Positions 10,797 through 21,400 of a stretch of 64,000 nt of DNA are shown here, in pieces. The translations under genes were made by a program, and so were the position numbers. The notes beneath the pieces were generated by a model, which worked only from the letters and a program-made list of their open reading frames with translations, searched no databases and was not told the origin of the DNA. This DNA comes from Dreissena polymorpha (Eukaryota; Mollusca; Bivalvia; Myida; Dreissenidae), in assembly GCF_020536995.1 (NCBI RefSeq), contig NC_068355.1, positions 4,881,764 to 4,945,763 on the forward strand. The letters are read 5' to 3'. The stretch's first letter is position 1, and each line of letters starts with the position of its first letter.

Positions 10797-13700
10797 GTCT
10801 GTAGAATGTGACAGTTTGATTTGTGGCGTATAGCCCTTTCATCCAGTACTGCTTTGAATCCATGATATAACAGAACAGCTACTAATATATTGCCACTAAC
10901 CTAAATAAACGCATGTAGTATCGTTTATTGTCAATAACAATGACAAAACTCTATTGTTATTAGTGTTGTGAAACTTAATATAATAACAAAGTGTAGTTGG
11001 TTTCACTAACTCCATTTAACATTTGGTGTGACGTATTATTGTTTATTAACAATGGGTGAATGAATTGCCATGCCGTTCATTCCAACAGCTGAGCGTCTTC
11101 TCTTTCGTACTACAAACCCAAGTTACGATGCACTTTTTAAAAGACGTTTAGCGCTTATGTCGATAATTAGTCTATTGCAGTAAAACCCCTCCTTTCTTTT
11201 CAATCCTTCACGTGTTCTTTATCGTGAAAAAATAATATTATTTATCGTAAACAGTTGTCAATGATAGTAAGTTTATTATAGGTTATTATTATTTCCTGTG
11301 ATTTATGGCAATTATTTGTTTACCTAAGTTACTATCCCTGATGATGCATGTTATCATAGGCTTTTTAATCATTTTAAATATTCATTCAATGTCATAAGTT
11401 GACGTGTGTTTGCTAAAGCCTATGACACCGATTTATTTTAATTAATTAATTAGGTAAGCCTGTTTTATGTTTTTTTTTTATATAACTATGACGACTCGTT
11501 TACTTATGATTCACATAATGTCAAATAGAATATGTTTATCATAAGCACTTTTAACGTTTGGTTTGATGACATTGTATATAATATGTGTGTGGTAAACACC
11601 ATGAACTTTTTTACGACTATATAATATTTATCCTTTTATTCCTTATCTCCGATGAGAGAACTATCAAACTTTTTGTCGTACATATATACATGTCCATTAA
11701 GTTGAACATAAGTCGACGTTTGTTCGATGATGCCATTCAGCCGTATTATCGTGTGATGACTCAAGACGCCCAGAAATGCAGCCATGCAATTCTTATTTCA
11801 GACTTCGATCATGGTCCAGACACAGTAACTTTGACACACCAAAGAGCATGAAAGGTGTCTGGGTACGTAGAACAGTTCTCGTGCGAAACGGTTGAATATA
11901 ACACTCGCTTTGGAAAAACCAGTCTTAATGTATGTACGTAAAGTGTCGCTCCATATTATCATGTGCATTCCGCACAGAAAATCTATTATGGGCGGAAACT
12001 TTCGTCCCACATTAGACTGTACGGACTGCACAGGCGAATCAGGGACGATACTTTAACCCATTTATGCCTAGCGTCTAGAAAAAGGCCTATGCAAACAGCG
12101 TAGACCCAGATGAGACGCCGCGTGATGCTGCGTCTCATCAGGGTCTGCACTGTTTGCTTAAAGGAATTTCTGTAAGAAATATTCTAAATAGAAAAAAAGC
12201 CTAGACATCCCTAATTTTTTAATAAATTGATCCAACTTAGAAGGATGGGAGAATCCACTAGGCATAAATTGGTTAAGCGCATGAATTCTGTCCCGTTTCC
12301 CCAGAACGCTCCTCATATATATATATACAATCACATATAAGTTATTTGTGACCACCCATTGGAAAATCGTCAAATTGATCTCATTACAATGGTAGTGCTT
12401 TCTTACAATTAGTATATACCTCTACCTCACGTGACTTTCCGATGTTACATTTCCAAATACACATCCATATAATCCACCTGTATGCCTTAAAAGTAGCACA
12501 GGTTTTCCATAAATTCTATACAAGCCTATTGCAGGTATGCGCTTATTAAAATGTATTACACAGATAAATGTTGATGAGCGTTTGATTTTCATATACAATC
12601 TGTTCGACTTTTCATTTTAATTGTTCGGTATGATAACAAATTGTGTAGGCATTTTCAGGGTGTAGAAAATATTGCTCCATTTAAGAGAAACACTACTCTC
12701 CTTTAGATGCTATATTCATTATAGCCCAAAATTGCATATGATATTTGGGCCTCGTTCTGGGAAAACCGGTCTTAATGCATGTGCGCACAATGTCATCCCA
12801 GATTAGCATCTGAAGTCCGCACAGACTAATCAGAGACGACACGTTTCGTTTGTATGGAGTCTAACGTTCAAATGATGTCTCTTCTATTCAAAATCCAGTC
12901 TGGGCGGAAAGTGTATTCCCTGATATCCGTCAAAGATTAGCGTGTATAGTCCGCACAGGCTAATATTTGACGACACTTGACGGACAGGCATTAACAATCC
13001 TTTTCAATGAGCGCGGCACATTTATATGATATGCAGCTCCCGATGATCCGGATGGTCATAAAGCTGGAAGATGTAATACTGCAACTTATTAACTTGGGAA
13101 TCGGTCGAATGGTGTCATCATTTTCACACCAAAACTTTTCGCGGCGGTTACCTCCCCTACCCGTTTATCTGAACCGCGTCATGCGAAAATGGGGTTTTTG
13201 CTATGTGTGCATTTGCGTAGTATTGTCAACTCTGTCTGCTATTAAGTCGTGTGTTACGTGGGCAAAATAGTCGATTAACATCGTAACATATACGCATAAC
13301 CTTGAACAATATAAAACAGTAAACGAGACTGTTGTCTAAAAATCTATTTTATAATAAGACGATATGCTACTTGTATGATTGTGAAATTTCGAGACCGAAT
13401 CCTGTCATCGTGTGTATCTTTTAACGTATGGTAACCTAGTATGATTGTTGACCCTATATATCGTTCATTTATTTTTCTGTCCATTTTCAGAGAACCTCGT
13501 ACCAATCGACATTTAACGGAAAGAAAATCGGATTCAATCCTGACAGAGTGATAGTTGGTATGGTTATGTGTTTATCATCTTTAGTTACACAATATTGCCT
13601 TACCTACAATATTACATTGATCACAATTCTAGTGAGTAACGCTTTGCGATAACCAGGCTTAATTGATCTAAGTGCTTTTCCTGATTAACTTGTGATGTCT

Positions 13701-16700
13701 GCAGAGCTATTAAGGGACGAAACTGAGCATGCACTGGTCATTAGTTTAGAAGAGACTTGTTTTGATCGATAAAGTCTGCAGACTGCACTGGCTGATATTG
13801 GAAGACACTTTACGCACATGCATTAAGCCCGGTTTTCTCAGAGCGCGGCTCCAGTATTAATGAATCTGTAATAGTAAGTGCAACTATTCAATACCTTAAT
13901 TTGCACAATTTTAACGGACTCATGCGGTAGAAATCACAGACATGAACGCACAGTCGAACGTCGATGTCACCAAAACCATAACGGACTGTATACATGTGTG
14001 TCATAGAATTTATCATCTATAGTCAACGAGTCGCTAAAATAATTAATGTATTGAATATTTAACTTTATTTTATTGAAGTGTATTTCTAAAACAGAGGAGA
14101 GAATTTTTCGCAATGCAGTTTACACACTAAAATTATTTCAAAATGACGCAACGTCCATACAATTAAAACAAGGTACTTAAAACAGGTCAAACTTAAATTA
14201 GCAATTTTTAGGTTATATTTGCGACTGAAAATAAACTGACATTCATCTGGTGTGTTCTTATTTTTAATACCATTTTTGTCCCTAATGTAGATTATTTTAC
14301 CGGGCAGCGCCAAATAGTACCAAGTCGCGCGAGTTTCACTCATGATAGATTCAAGACGTCCCTGAACGAGCGCGCTCGAAACGGCTTCCGGTACTGGGTG
14401 CTTGAAAAACCCAAAACTACGAACTGTAAGTATGTGCACAAGTAAGTATTGATTCCTCACTTTGCACGTGCCTGCATGTCCGTGACGTCACATTACACGT
14501 AACACGAATGTCGTCTGCTTACAGTGTAACAGCTTGGGTATGTGTTCTTAACTGTTGAGCTCAGCGTGTTCTATGTAATCTATCTATTCAAATGTAAATA
14601 CCAAGTATACCTGAATCCCGCGTACGTTCTGTGCTTTACACTTTATAGCAAAGCATGTTTTGTGTGTGTGACTATAAGCGTAAATAATACATAAAAGAGG
14701 CAATGGTCATTCGGTGAACATGAAAAAAGATATTGGCACATGTAGAAAGTTCCAAATATATTTAATATACTCTTTAACCAGCAGAAATATCTTTAAGTTT
14801 TTATTGACAGGTAGAAAATTTATATTTCAAAATAAAGTTTTGTATTTTGCATATAGAGCACACTATCAGAGATCCAGAACGAGATCTGCAATGACTGCAT
14901 ATAGAGCACACTATCAGAGATCTCTAACGAGATCTGCATATAGAGCACACTATCAGAGATCCCTAACGAGATCTGCATATAGAGCACATTATCAGAGATC
15001 TCTAACGAGATCTGCAATGACTGCATATAGAGCACACTATCAGAGATCCCTGACGAGATCTGCAATGACTATGATACAGAGCACACTATCAAAGATCCCT
15101 AACGAGATCTGCAATGACTGCATATAGATCACACTATCAGAGATCCCTGACGAGATCTGCATATAGAGCACATTATCAGAGATCCCTAACGAGATCTGCA
15201 ATGACTGCATATAGAGCATATTATCAGAGACCCCTAACGAGATCTGCATATAGAGCACACTATCAGAGATCCCTAACGAGATCTGCATATAGAGCACATT
15301 ATCAGAGATCCCTAACGAGATCTGCAATGACTGCATATAGAGCACACTATCAGAGATCCCTAACGAGATCTGCATATAGAGCGCACTATCAGAGATCCCT
15401 AACGAGATCTCACACTATCAGAGATCCCTAACGAGATATCACACTATCAGAGATCCCTTACGAGATCTCACACTATCATAGATCCCTAACAAGATCTCAC
15501 ACTATCAGAGATCCCTAACGAGATCTCACACTATCAGAGATCCCTAACGAGATATCACACTATCAGAGATCCCTTACGAGATCTCACACTATCAGAGATC
15601 CCTAACGAGATATCACACTATCAGAGATCCCTTACGAGATCTCACACTATCAGAGATCCCTAACGAGATCTCACACTATCAGAGATCCCTTACGAGATCT
15701 CACACTATCAGAGATCCCTAACGAGATCTTACACTATCAGAGATCCCTTACGAGATCTCACACTATCAGAGATCCCTAACAAGATCTCACACTATCAGAG
15801 ATCCCTAACGAGATCTCACACTATCAGAGATTCCTAACGAGATCTCACACTATCAGAGATCCCTTACGAGATCTCACACTATCAGAGATCCCTAACAAGA
15901 TCTCACACTATTAGAGATCCCTAACGAGATCTGCAATGACAATGATAATTTGAGCCACGTTCTGGGAAAACCGGGCTATATGCATGTGGGTAAAGTGTCG
16001 CCCAGATTAGCCCGTGCAGTCCACGCAGGCTAATCAGGGACGATACTTTCCGCATATGTAATGGTTTTCGTTGAAGCAAGTCTCTTCGAGACGAAAATCC
16101 AGTTTAGGCGGAAAAAGTCGTCTATCATTAGCCAGGCTAAGCGGCTAAGAGGAGACAACACATGTATCAAGCCTATTTTTTTCCAGAACGCGACTCATTT
16201 GTTTAAATAATCATTTAGAATGCAGGCCATCTTGTGCTGCATGCGTAGAACACGCGCATGTTTACCTTAATATAAGAAATCGAGAAAGTAGTATCTATCC
16301 AAAGAATTAAAATACTTGATAAGATTTCTTATTTTCACAGATCACGTGATTGATTACGCCATATCTTCATATACTTATATTATGAAGTCAAACATGATTG
16401 TAAACTGTTAATTGAGAAGTTTTCATGTACTATTTAATATTGTACTGTTTACTAACGTCCCCTGTGTTATGTTCTCCACAGCATATATAGCGCTATGAAA
16501 TGTGGTGTAGTAAAACATGATTGAATGATTTTGTTGGGAATAATAGTGTGTTAGTCTTGTGTCGAAACGGGCTCGGCTTAAACCGCTGGGTTTTGACGTA
16601 GATTATATGTGATCATAGCTGAGATTGTAAAGGTTAGAAATTGTGAAGTCGTGTATCACGTGGTTTACACAATGTAAACTGAACAGAAATTCATTAAATA

Positions 16701-17318
16701 AGGCTGTTTCTAAGTGGGTATGGAGTTCTCATGATACATTTTATATGAGTGTTACGCTGGAAAGATGGGACTAAATGCATGTGCGTATAGTTTCGTCCCA
16801 GGTTAACCTATTCAATCCGCACAGGCTAATCAAGGACGTCACTTTTTGCCTTTACACGATAAATACCATAACAGTGGAAAGCCTCATCCCTGGTAAGCCT
16901 GTGCACCGGCTACTCTGGGGAAAACTTTCCGCTGATGCATTAAAACGAAAAATACCATACAAGCGGGAAGGTGTATTCCATGATTAGCCCGCACTGACTG
17001 CACATTCATTAAGCCCGATATTTCCCTAGTCCAGCTTGTTGACGCTCTCAAATATTAAGCTACTCTTTAAGTTTGAAATATTTTGAGAATATTATATTTT
17101 GGAGATTCCAAAGAATTTAGCCCATATAAAAAGTAACTCTATATTCTTTGGGCGTCTTATAAGACTTGATTTTTCCCGAGCGAGGCTCATATTGTTTTAT
17201 TGTTTCATTCAAATGCTCACAGAGCCTTGATATTTGATTATTAAATGTTTCAGTTGGAAAGTATGGAACCGGGGCCTACAAAACTGTACTTGGAGTTGGT
17301 AACGCCCCTCGCACGTAA
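10756..17318 (+). CDS. Small four-exon gene, unrecognised basic protein of about 92 aa
   Basis: Exons are 10756-10796, 13493-13557, 14318-14425 (or from 14308) and 17254-17318, the last ending in TAA. Donors and acceptors are GT/AG and the split codons agree across all three introns (phases 2, 1, 1). The product begins MAISSLADYGDLS, continues with TSYQSTFNGKKIGFNPDR and FTHDRFKTSLNERARNGFRY, and ends GKYGTGAYKTVLGVGNAPRT. It is rich in Lys/Arg, Tyr and Gly, has no signal peptide or membrane segment, and I do not recognise a family. Short basic proteins with TSYxSxF-type words occur among ciliary microtubule inner proteins, but that is only a guess. An AATAAA lies at 17524-17529, about 200 bp past the stop. 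Introns hold MITEs and a large satellite. Exon 1 is the weakest link (GTCTGT donor). Confidence 0.5.
11902..12314. mobile_element. double-hairpin MITE split by a piggyBac-like MITE
   Basis: The left part (11902-12052) has the usual GTATGTACGTAAAGTGTCG start and both cores up to GGGACGATAC. The right end resumes after the inserted MITE with GCGCATGAATTCTGTCCCGT and CCAGAACGCTCCTCA. Removing the insertion plus one TTAA restores a single normal-length copy. Confidence 0.85.
12053..12276 (+). mobile_element. piggyBac-like MITE copy 4 (nested)
   Basis: TTAA at both ends with the usual ends and hairpin, slightly diverged in the hairpin loop (GCCGCGTGATGCTGCGT). It is inserted in the right arm of a double-hairpin MITE, at the place where the consensus reads ACTTTACGCAC. 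Confidence 0.92.
12746..13017. mobile_element. double-hairpin MITE (diverged)
   Basis: Left end GGGCCTCGTTCTGGGAAAAC, both GTCCGCACAG cores, and a right end decayed to TTCAATGAGCGCGGC. It lies in intron 1 of the small gene. Confidence 0.82.
13169..13220. mobile_element. Fragment of a second MITE family (GCGAAAATGGG ends)
   Basis: Carries GAACCGCGTCATGCGAAAAT followed by GGGGTTTTTGC. This matches the end of the element at 37465-37713 and the fragment at 38462-38502. Confidence 0.6.
13493..13557 (+). CDS. Small gene, exon 2
   Basis: Lies after a pyrimidine-rich acceptor (TTTTTCTGTCCATTTTCAG, then AG) and ends at GTTG|GTATGG. It encodes TSYQSTFNGKKIGFNPDRVI. Phase 2 in and phase 1 out match its neighbours. 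Confidence 0.58.
13640..13850. mobile_element. double-hairpin MITE, old and decayed
   Basis: The right end is clear (ACACTTTACGCACATGCATT, CGGTTTTCTCAGAGCGCGGC). The left half is recognisable only in patches (AACCAGGCTTAAT). Confidence 0.7.
14318..14425 (+). CDS. Small gene, exon 3
   Basis: Encodes the most protein-like block of the gene (FTHDRFKTSLNERARNGFRY, then WVLEKPKTTN) and ends in a consensus GTAAGT donor at phase 1. The acceptor may be the AG at 14316-14317, which fits the GTATGG donor of exon 2, or the CAG at 14305-14307 with a different exon 2 end. Both stay open. Confidence 0.62.
14426..14848. other. Intron; CRE-like palindrome
   Basis: Intron 3 of the small gene begins here. 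A perfect TGACGTCA (cAMP-response-element consensus) stands at 14483-14490 in a short CpG-containing stretch. One site alone does not show regulation. No other feature is seen. Confidence 0.35.
14849..15940. repeat. GATC-rich satellite, 39/48-bp units passing into 29-bp units
   Basis: Core CACTATCAGAGATCCCTAAC, then GAGATCT. In the left third the units are 39 bp (with GCATATAGAG) or 48 bp (with an extra GCAATGACT). From about 15411 they shorten to 29 bp. Nearly every unit holds two GATC sites, one inside AGATCT. The order of long and short units suggests the 29-bp form arose by loss of the GCATATAGAG block and then expanded. It lies in intron 3 of the small gene and abuts a double-hairpin MITE at 15951. 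Confidence 0.95.
15951..16197. mobile_element. double-hairpin MITE
   Basis: Ends TGAGCCACGTTCTGGGAAAA and CCAGAACGCGACTCA. The left hairpin is intact and the right hairpin is decayed. Confidence 0.88.
16198..16750. other. Intron, nothing seen
   Basis: AT-rich part of intron 3 of the small gene. No repeat or exon is recognised. Confidence 0.4.
16751..17034. mobile_element. double-hairpin MITE, rearranged
   Basis: Carries ATGCATGTGCGTATAGTTTC, AATCCGCACAGGCTAATC and two separate AAATACCATA blocks. Internal pieces of the family are therefore duplicated and this copy is composite. Confidence 0.72.
17254..17318 (+). CDS. Small gene, terminal exon 4
   Basis: Follows TTAAATGTTTCAG. Two bases complete a Phe codon begun in exon 3, then GKYGTGAYKTVLGVGNAPRT and TAA at 17316-17318. 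The other two frames do not join exon 3. Confidence 0.62.
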
Positions 17319-17866
17319 CCCGATCCACGGGGCGGTACAACATTGGGGTGTGGCAACAGTGACTACTAGTACATGTATATACATGCAGACTCTTTATTAC
17401 GATCTTCAGATAATGTGATTGTGTTATGTGTGTGAAACATGTGCGGATAGTTTGTTTGAAATATTTTGTAGTTATGTGTTTTTGTGAATGGCTTAAATGT
17501 TAATTAAATCATAATGAACGTAAAATAAATACATGTATTTCTGCTAGTATTTCGTATAGAAACGTGTTATATCATAAAATGGTGCACATGATTTTCATAA
17601 TTGATTATATATGCTTCAAGCAGATAGTATATTTGACATCTGCCACAAAGTGAGACAACGATTTAATTGTAATCGAACAACTTTAAGTGCAAAGTTACTT
17701 TTTATTACAACGAAAGAACATATACACTAATTTAAAATCATACAAGTTAGACACATATACATGTACTACCTACTTGTACTTTATGAACTTAACGTGTAAA
17801 TAAAGCTTCTGGTACACAATACCATTCTAGTAATAAAATGCGATTAAAAAAAACATTAAAACACAC
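17319..17866. promoter_or_regulatory. Convergent 3' ends with poly(A) signals for both genes
   Basis: The plus strand has AATAAA at 17524-17529, about 205 bp after the stop of the small gene. The minus strand has AATAAA at 17701-17706 (TTTATT on the plus strand), about 160 bp after the stop of the hydrolase gene. The two 3' untranslated regions therefore face each other and probably end close together without long overlap. Confidence 0.55.
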
Positions 17867-18441
17867 TTAAAACACGTGCAATACAACACACATCATTATA
17901 AGAGAATTCAGTACATGCACACTTGTACAAGAATTGGTGCTTTTAGTACTAACAGTGGACGTTTCGGCATGCGGAGTGGTTGGTGGTGGGGGTTGGACCA
18001 AAGGGAATTTCCGCTTAACCGCCGTAAATATGTCATCATACTCGGGCGAGCTAAGATAAAACACCGGGGGCTGACCAATCGGAGCTGGGACGTTAGCAAA
18101 TTGGCCGCCGGGATAGGATCGGTCGCTCCACAGGAAGTGCCAGCCCGCCGAGCCCGGGCCCTTCGGTAGGTACACGGTCTGTGATGTAACGTTAGTGGCA
18201 ATCACTGGAGCTACTAAGACTTTGTCGCCGTACATGTACTGGTAGGTGACAGCCCATGCCGCAGGGTCGTCGGGAAATTCCATAAACAGAGGACGCTGTG
18301 CGGGCGTTCCGAAGAGGCTGTTCTCTTGCACCACGTGACGTGTGTAGTTGGCAATATGGACAAACATCCGAGAGAGACGTCCGAACTGCTGTTCAATATA
18401 ATCGTTGCTGTAGAATTGGACGTTTGCCTGGGGCTGGTTTC
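17867..18441 (-). CDS. GH31 gene, last exon (C-terminal domain and GPI-like tail)
   Basis: Starts with the second and third bases of a Gly codon, then NQPQANVQFYSNDYIEQQF, which continues the GH31 block THEGNRP of relatives. RPLFMEFPDD, YQYMYGDKVLVAPVI and PIGQPPVFY are the family's C-terminal beta-domain landmarks. After residue ~714 come a PPPP run, a Ser/Thr-rich stretch (HAETSTVSTKSTNS) and a final hydrophobic VLNSLIMMCVVLHVF with no charged residue after it, which is typical of a GPI-anchor signal. The stop codon is at 17867-17869. Confidence 0.92.
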
Positions 18442-21400
18442 CTAAAAATAAACGTACATTATCGCATTGATGAATTTATTTATGTGAAATAATGTTTCAC
18501 ATTCGCTTAACAATGATAACCTTTATATACTATCATAATTATATTGTTATGTAGTATTTATTACAATTATGATTTATTTTCTAGAACAAATACTTTTTTC
18601 CTTGATCGCATGTATATTATTATAATTATTATCTCTGAAACTCCAAAATCAGTTTAAAACTCAAGGCACTTTAATTGTGTAAATGAGTACCTGGCGGTTG
18701 GAATAACATGAGCTATTGATACGTTTGATTGTTGATGAGTCACGGTCAAGAAATAAACTTAATTTTACAAAACAACAACAAAACATGAAGATCAAGAATT
18801 ATCAATTGGCAGAATTTGCATCAGTATACGTGAAGATTAATCTAGCCGTTTTGCATTCAACACTCCAACTACAAAACAATGATGAGGTCGTTGACACTGT
18901 GTCCTTCGGGTGATTGGGGTGCCCCGGGTTCAAGTTCCCACCATAAGAACGTTTTCAATAAACCTCACAAATACATTAAATTACTGGTCACCCAGGAAAC
19001 GGAATTGACATCGTCTCGATAAACCATATGAGCCACGTGCTGAAAATAACGGGGTTTGATGCCTGTGTGAAAAGTGTCGTCCCAGACTGGCCGGTGCAGT
19101 CCGCACAGGCTAACCAGGGACGACACTTTCCGTGCTATGGAATTTGTCGTTTGGAGGAGGGCTCGTCTGAACGAAAATCTAGTGTATGCAGAAAGTGCTG
19201 TGGATACTGCACAGGCTATTCTCGGATGACACTTAATGCACATGGATTTAGCCCACTTTTTTCTGGGCCGCGTCTCGAATTATTGGTCTATCCAGGAAAC
19301 GGAATTGGAATCGTCTCAGCAAACCATATGCTTTTAACGCAACGGAGCAACATTACACTGATTAAACTACACTCAATTCAAAAGCATACCTTCGTGACTC
19401 CGAAACATTGGTGTAAACACCGCTGCCTCCGCCGATCTCAGTAGAAGCTCGTCGCTACGTACGAGCGCCTGTCCGAGCGCCCGGAATTGGGCGGCGGTTG
19501 TGTAACCACCGATGTCAAAGTGGGTGATTCCTACGCCAGACATCCCCATGTTGAGAGCGGCGGGGATTGTGGACGGGAGACCGTCGGCGTAGCTGAAGTC
19601 GACGTTCTGGTCGCCTGCCCACATCAGGGTGGTGTAGTTGCCGACACCTTCAATTTGTTTTAATTTTGCAGTTTTTTTAAATGTTATTCGAGGTCGAAAT
19701 TATTGGTAACAGAAATGCACAATATAATTGTTTCGGTACCAAAGGTACAGTATGCATTGTTGTATATTAAAAATACTTTAAAATAAACACGTATGACATT
19801 TACTCATATTGCCACAAACATGCGAAAACTTAAGAGCGAGAAATTAAGACTGTGGCTCAACTTTGCTTGTTAAATTCAATTTAAACATATCCCATATAAT
19901 CTTTTAAAGAAAATAAATACATGCAATGTTTAATCAAAATAAAACCAAAAAAAATAAAAATTGAAATCATGAATTGATTCACGAATAACGAATAAGGACC
20001 GAGACTGTGGTTTTGTAACTACGACCGAAACGATCCCAATCATATTTAAGATATAGGTATTCGACGAGTTAAAGTGTACATGCCGAACATTTATGTATTT
20101 ATTTTATGTCTTATGCTCAAATGAAACGTAATGTATTATTCCACACAAACATGATTATAAATAACAACACATGGCATGATAAGAAATAACAACAGAAGTC
20201 ATACAATCAATAAAAAAAGCCTTTCTACCAGATGAGAAAATAAGCGCTTTACTTAAAAGCAGTACTTTTCAACTAACCACGAAAATCATCCCCATAAGCC
20301 TTTTCAGTCCGCAAAGGTTAATCAGGTACGACACTTTTCGCCTTAACTTGATTTTCGCAAGAAGAGACTTTGGTCACACGAAAAATGCTTTTAAGTGGAT
20401 AGTGACAACCCGGATAAGCCGGTTTCGACGGCACAGGCTTATCTGGGACGACTCTTTGCGCATGCGAATGAAGACTTATTTTCCCATAGCGATGTTTAAT
20501 TGAATAGTTTGATTATGCAACATTAAGAACGCACCCGCAGCGCCGGCGCGCATCCAGAATACGACGTCGCCTGTGACGTTACTTTCGTCGGTCGCCATGC
20601 GGTTCACCTCGGCCCACAGACGCGGCCACTTGTTGTGAACCACTCGACCCGTCTCGTTGCTGCAGTGAACAAAGTGGTCGACAGTACACTATTATTCTCT
20701 AATAATAAATATGGTTATTTTACTAGATCGATGTTGACAAACTAGTAAGGTAGTTAGGTAATAAAGCAATGAGTAAGTGTGAGTGAGTGAGTGAGTGAGT
20801 GAGTGAGTGAGTGAGTGAGTGAGTGAGTGAGTGAGTGAGTGAGTGAGTGAGTTTGTGAGTGAGTGAGTGAATGAGTTTGTGATTAAGTGAGTGAGTGAAT
20901 AAGTGAGTGAGTGAGTGAGTGAGTCATTGAGTCAGTGAGTGAGAATTAATCGACTATTCACTACTATTCAATATCAGACGCGTCGAAGGAAGGCAATATG
21001 CACAATTGAATTATGCTGGGTACAAACCGGCATTATCAGAACATGACCTTACGACATTCGAGCATTCGAGCATTCGACCTACCTTATAACTTTATCAGTA
21101 TATGTCTATTGACAATTATTCGGTTTAAATCGCCTTCGGTGTGTCAATACAGGTAAATTGGATTTGTTTCACGCTTATCATACTTCTCTCTGAGGAATTC
21201 AACAAGATTAACGAAAAAAATTGCTCCATTAGGATCCGTATTCACCAACAAATATTTAGACTTAAGTCTAAAAATAAGCAATATTCTTGAAATAAGAGTG
21301 TTTGAGAACTGCTTTTATTTTGAGTCCAACTTTGCCTTAACCACCTCTATCTTCATCATTCTTTCTGTAGAATTTTTTGTTTAAGAAATAATCACCAGTG

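Noticed and set aside
13007-13270. 87-codon plus-strand ORF as an exon of the small gene
   Set aside because: Part of it is a fragment of the second MITE family, and its frame does not join exon 2.
14086-14460. 124-codon minus-strand ORF
   Set aside because: It is antisense to exon 3 of the small gene, which has consensus splice sites; the minus-strand frame has no recognisable domain.
14714-15431. Repetitive ORFs on both strands in the GATC-rich satellite
   Set aside because: They follow the satellite unit exactly and end where the 29-bp units change the frame.
14849-15940. CRISPR-like look of regular repeats
   Set aside because: The units are contiguous with no unique spacers, and the sequence is eukaryotic nuclear DNA.
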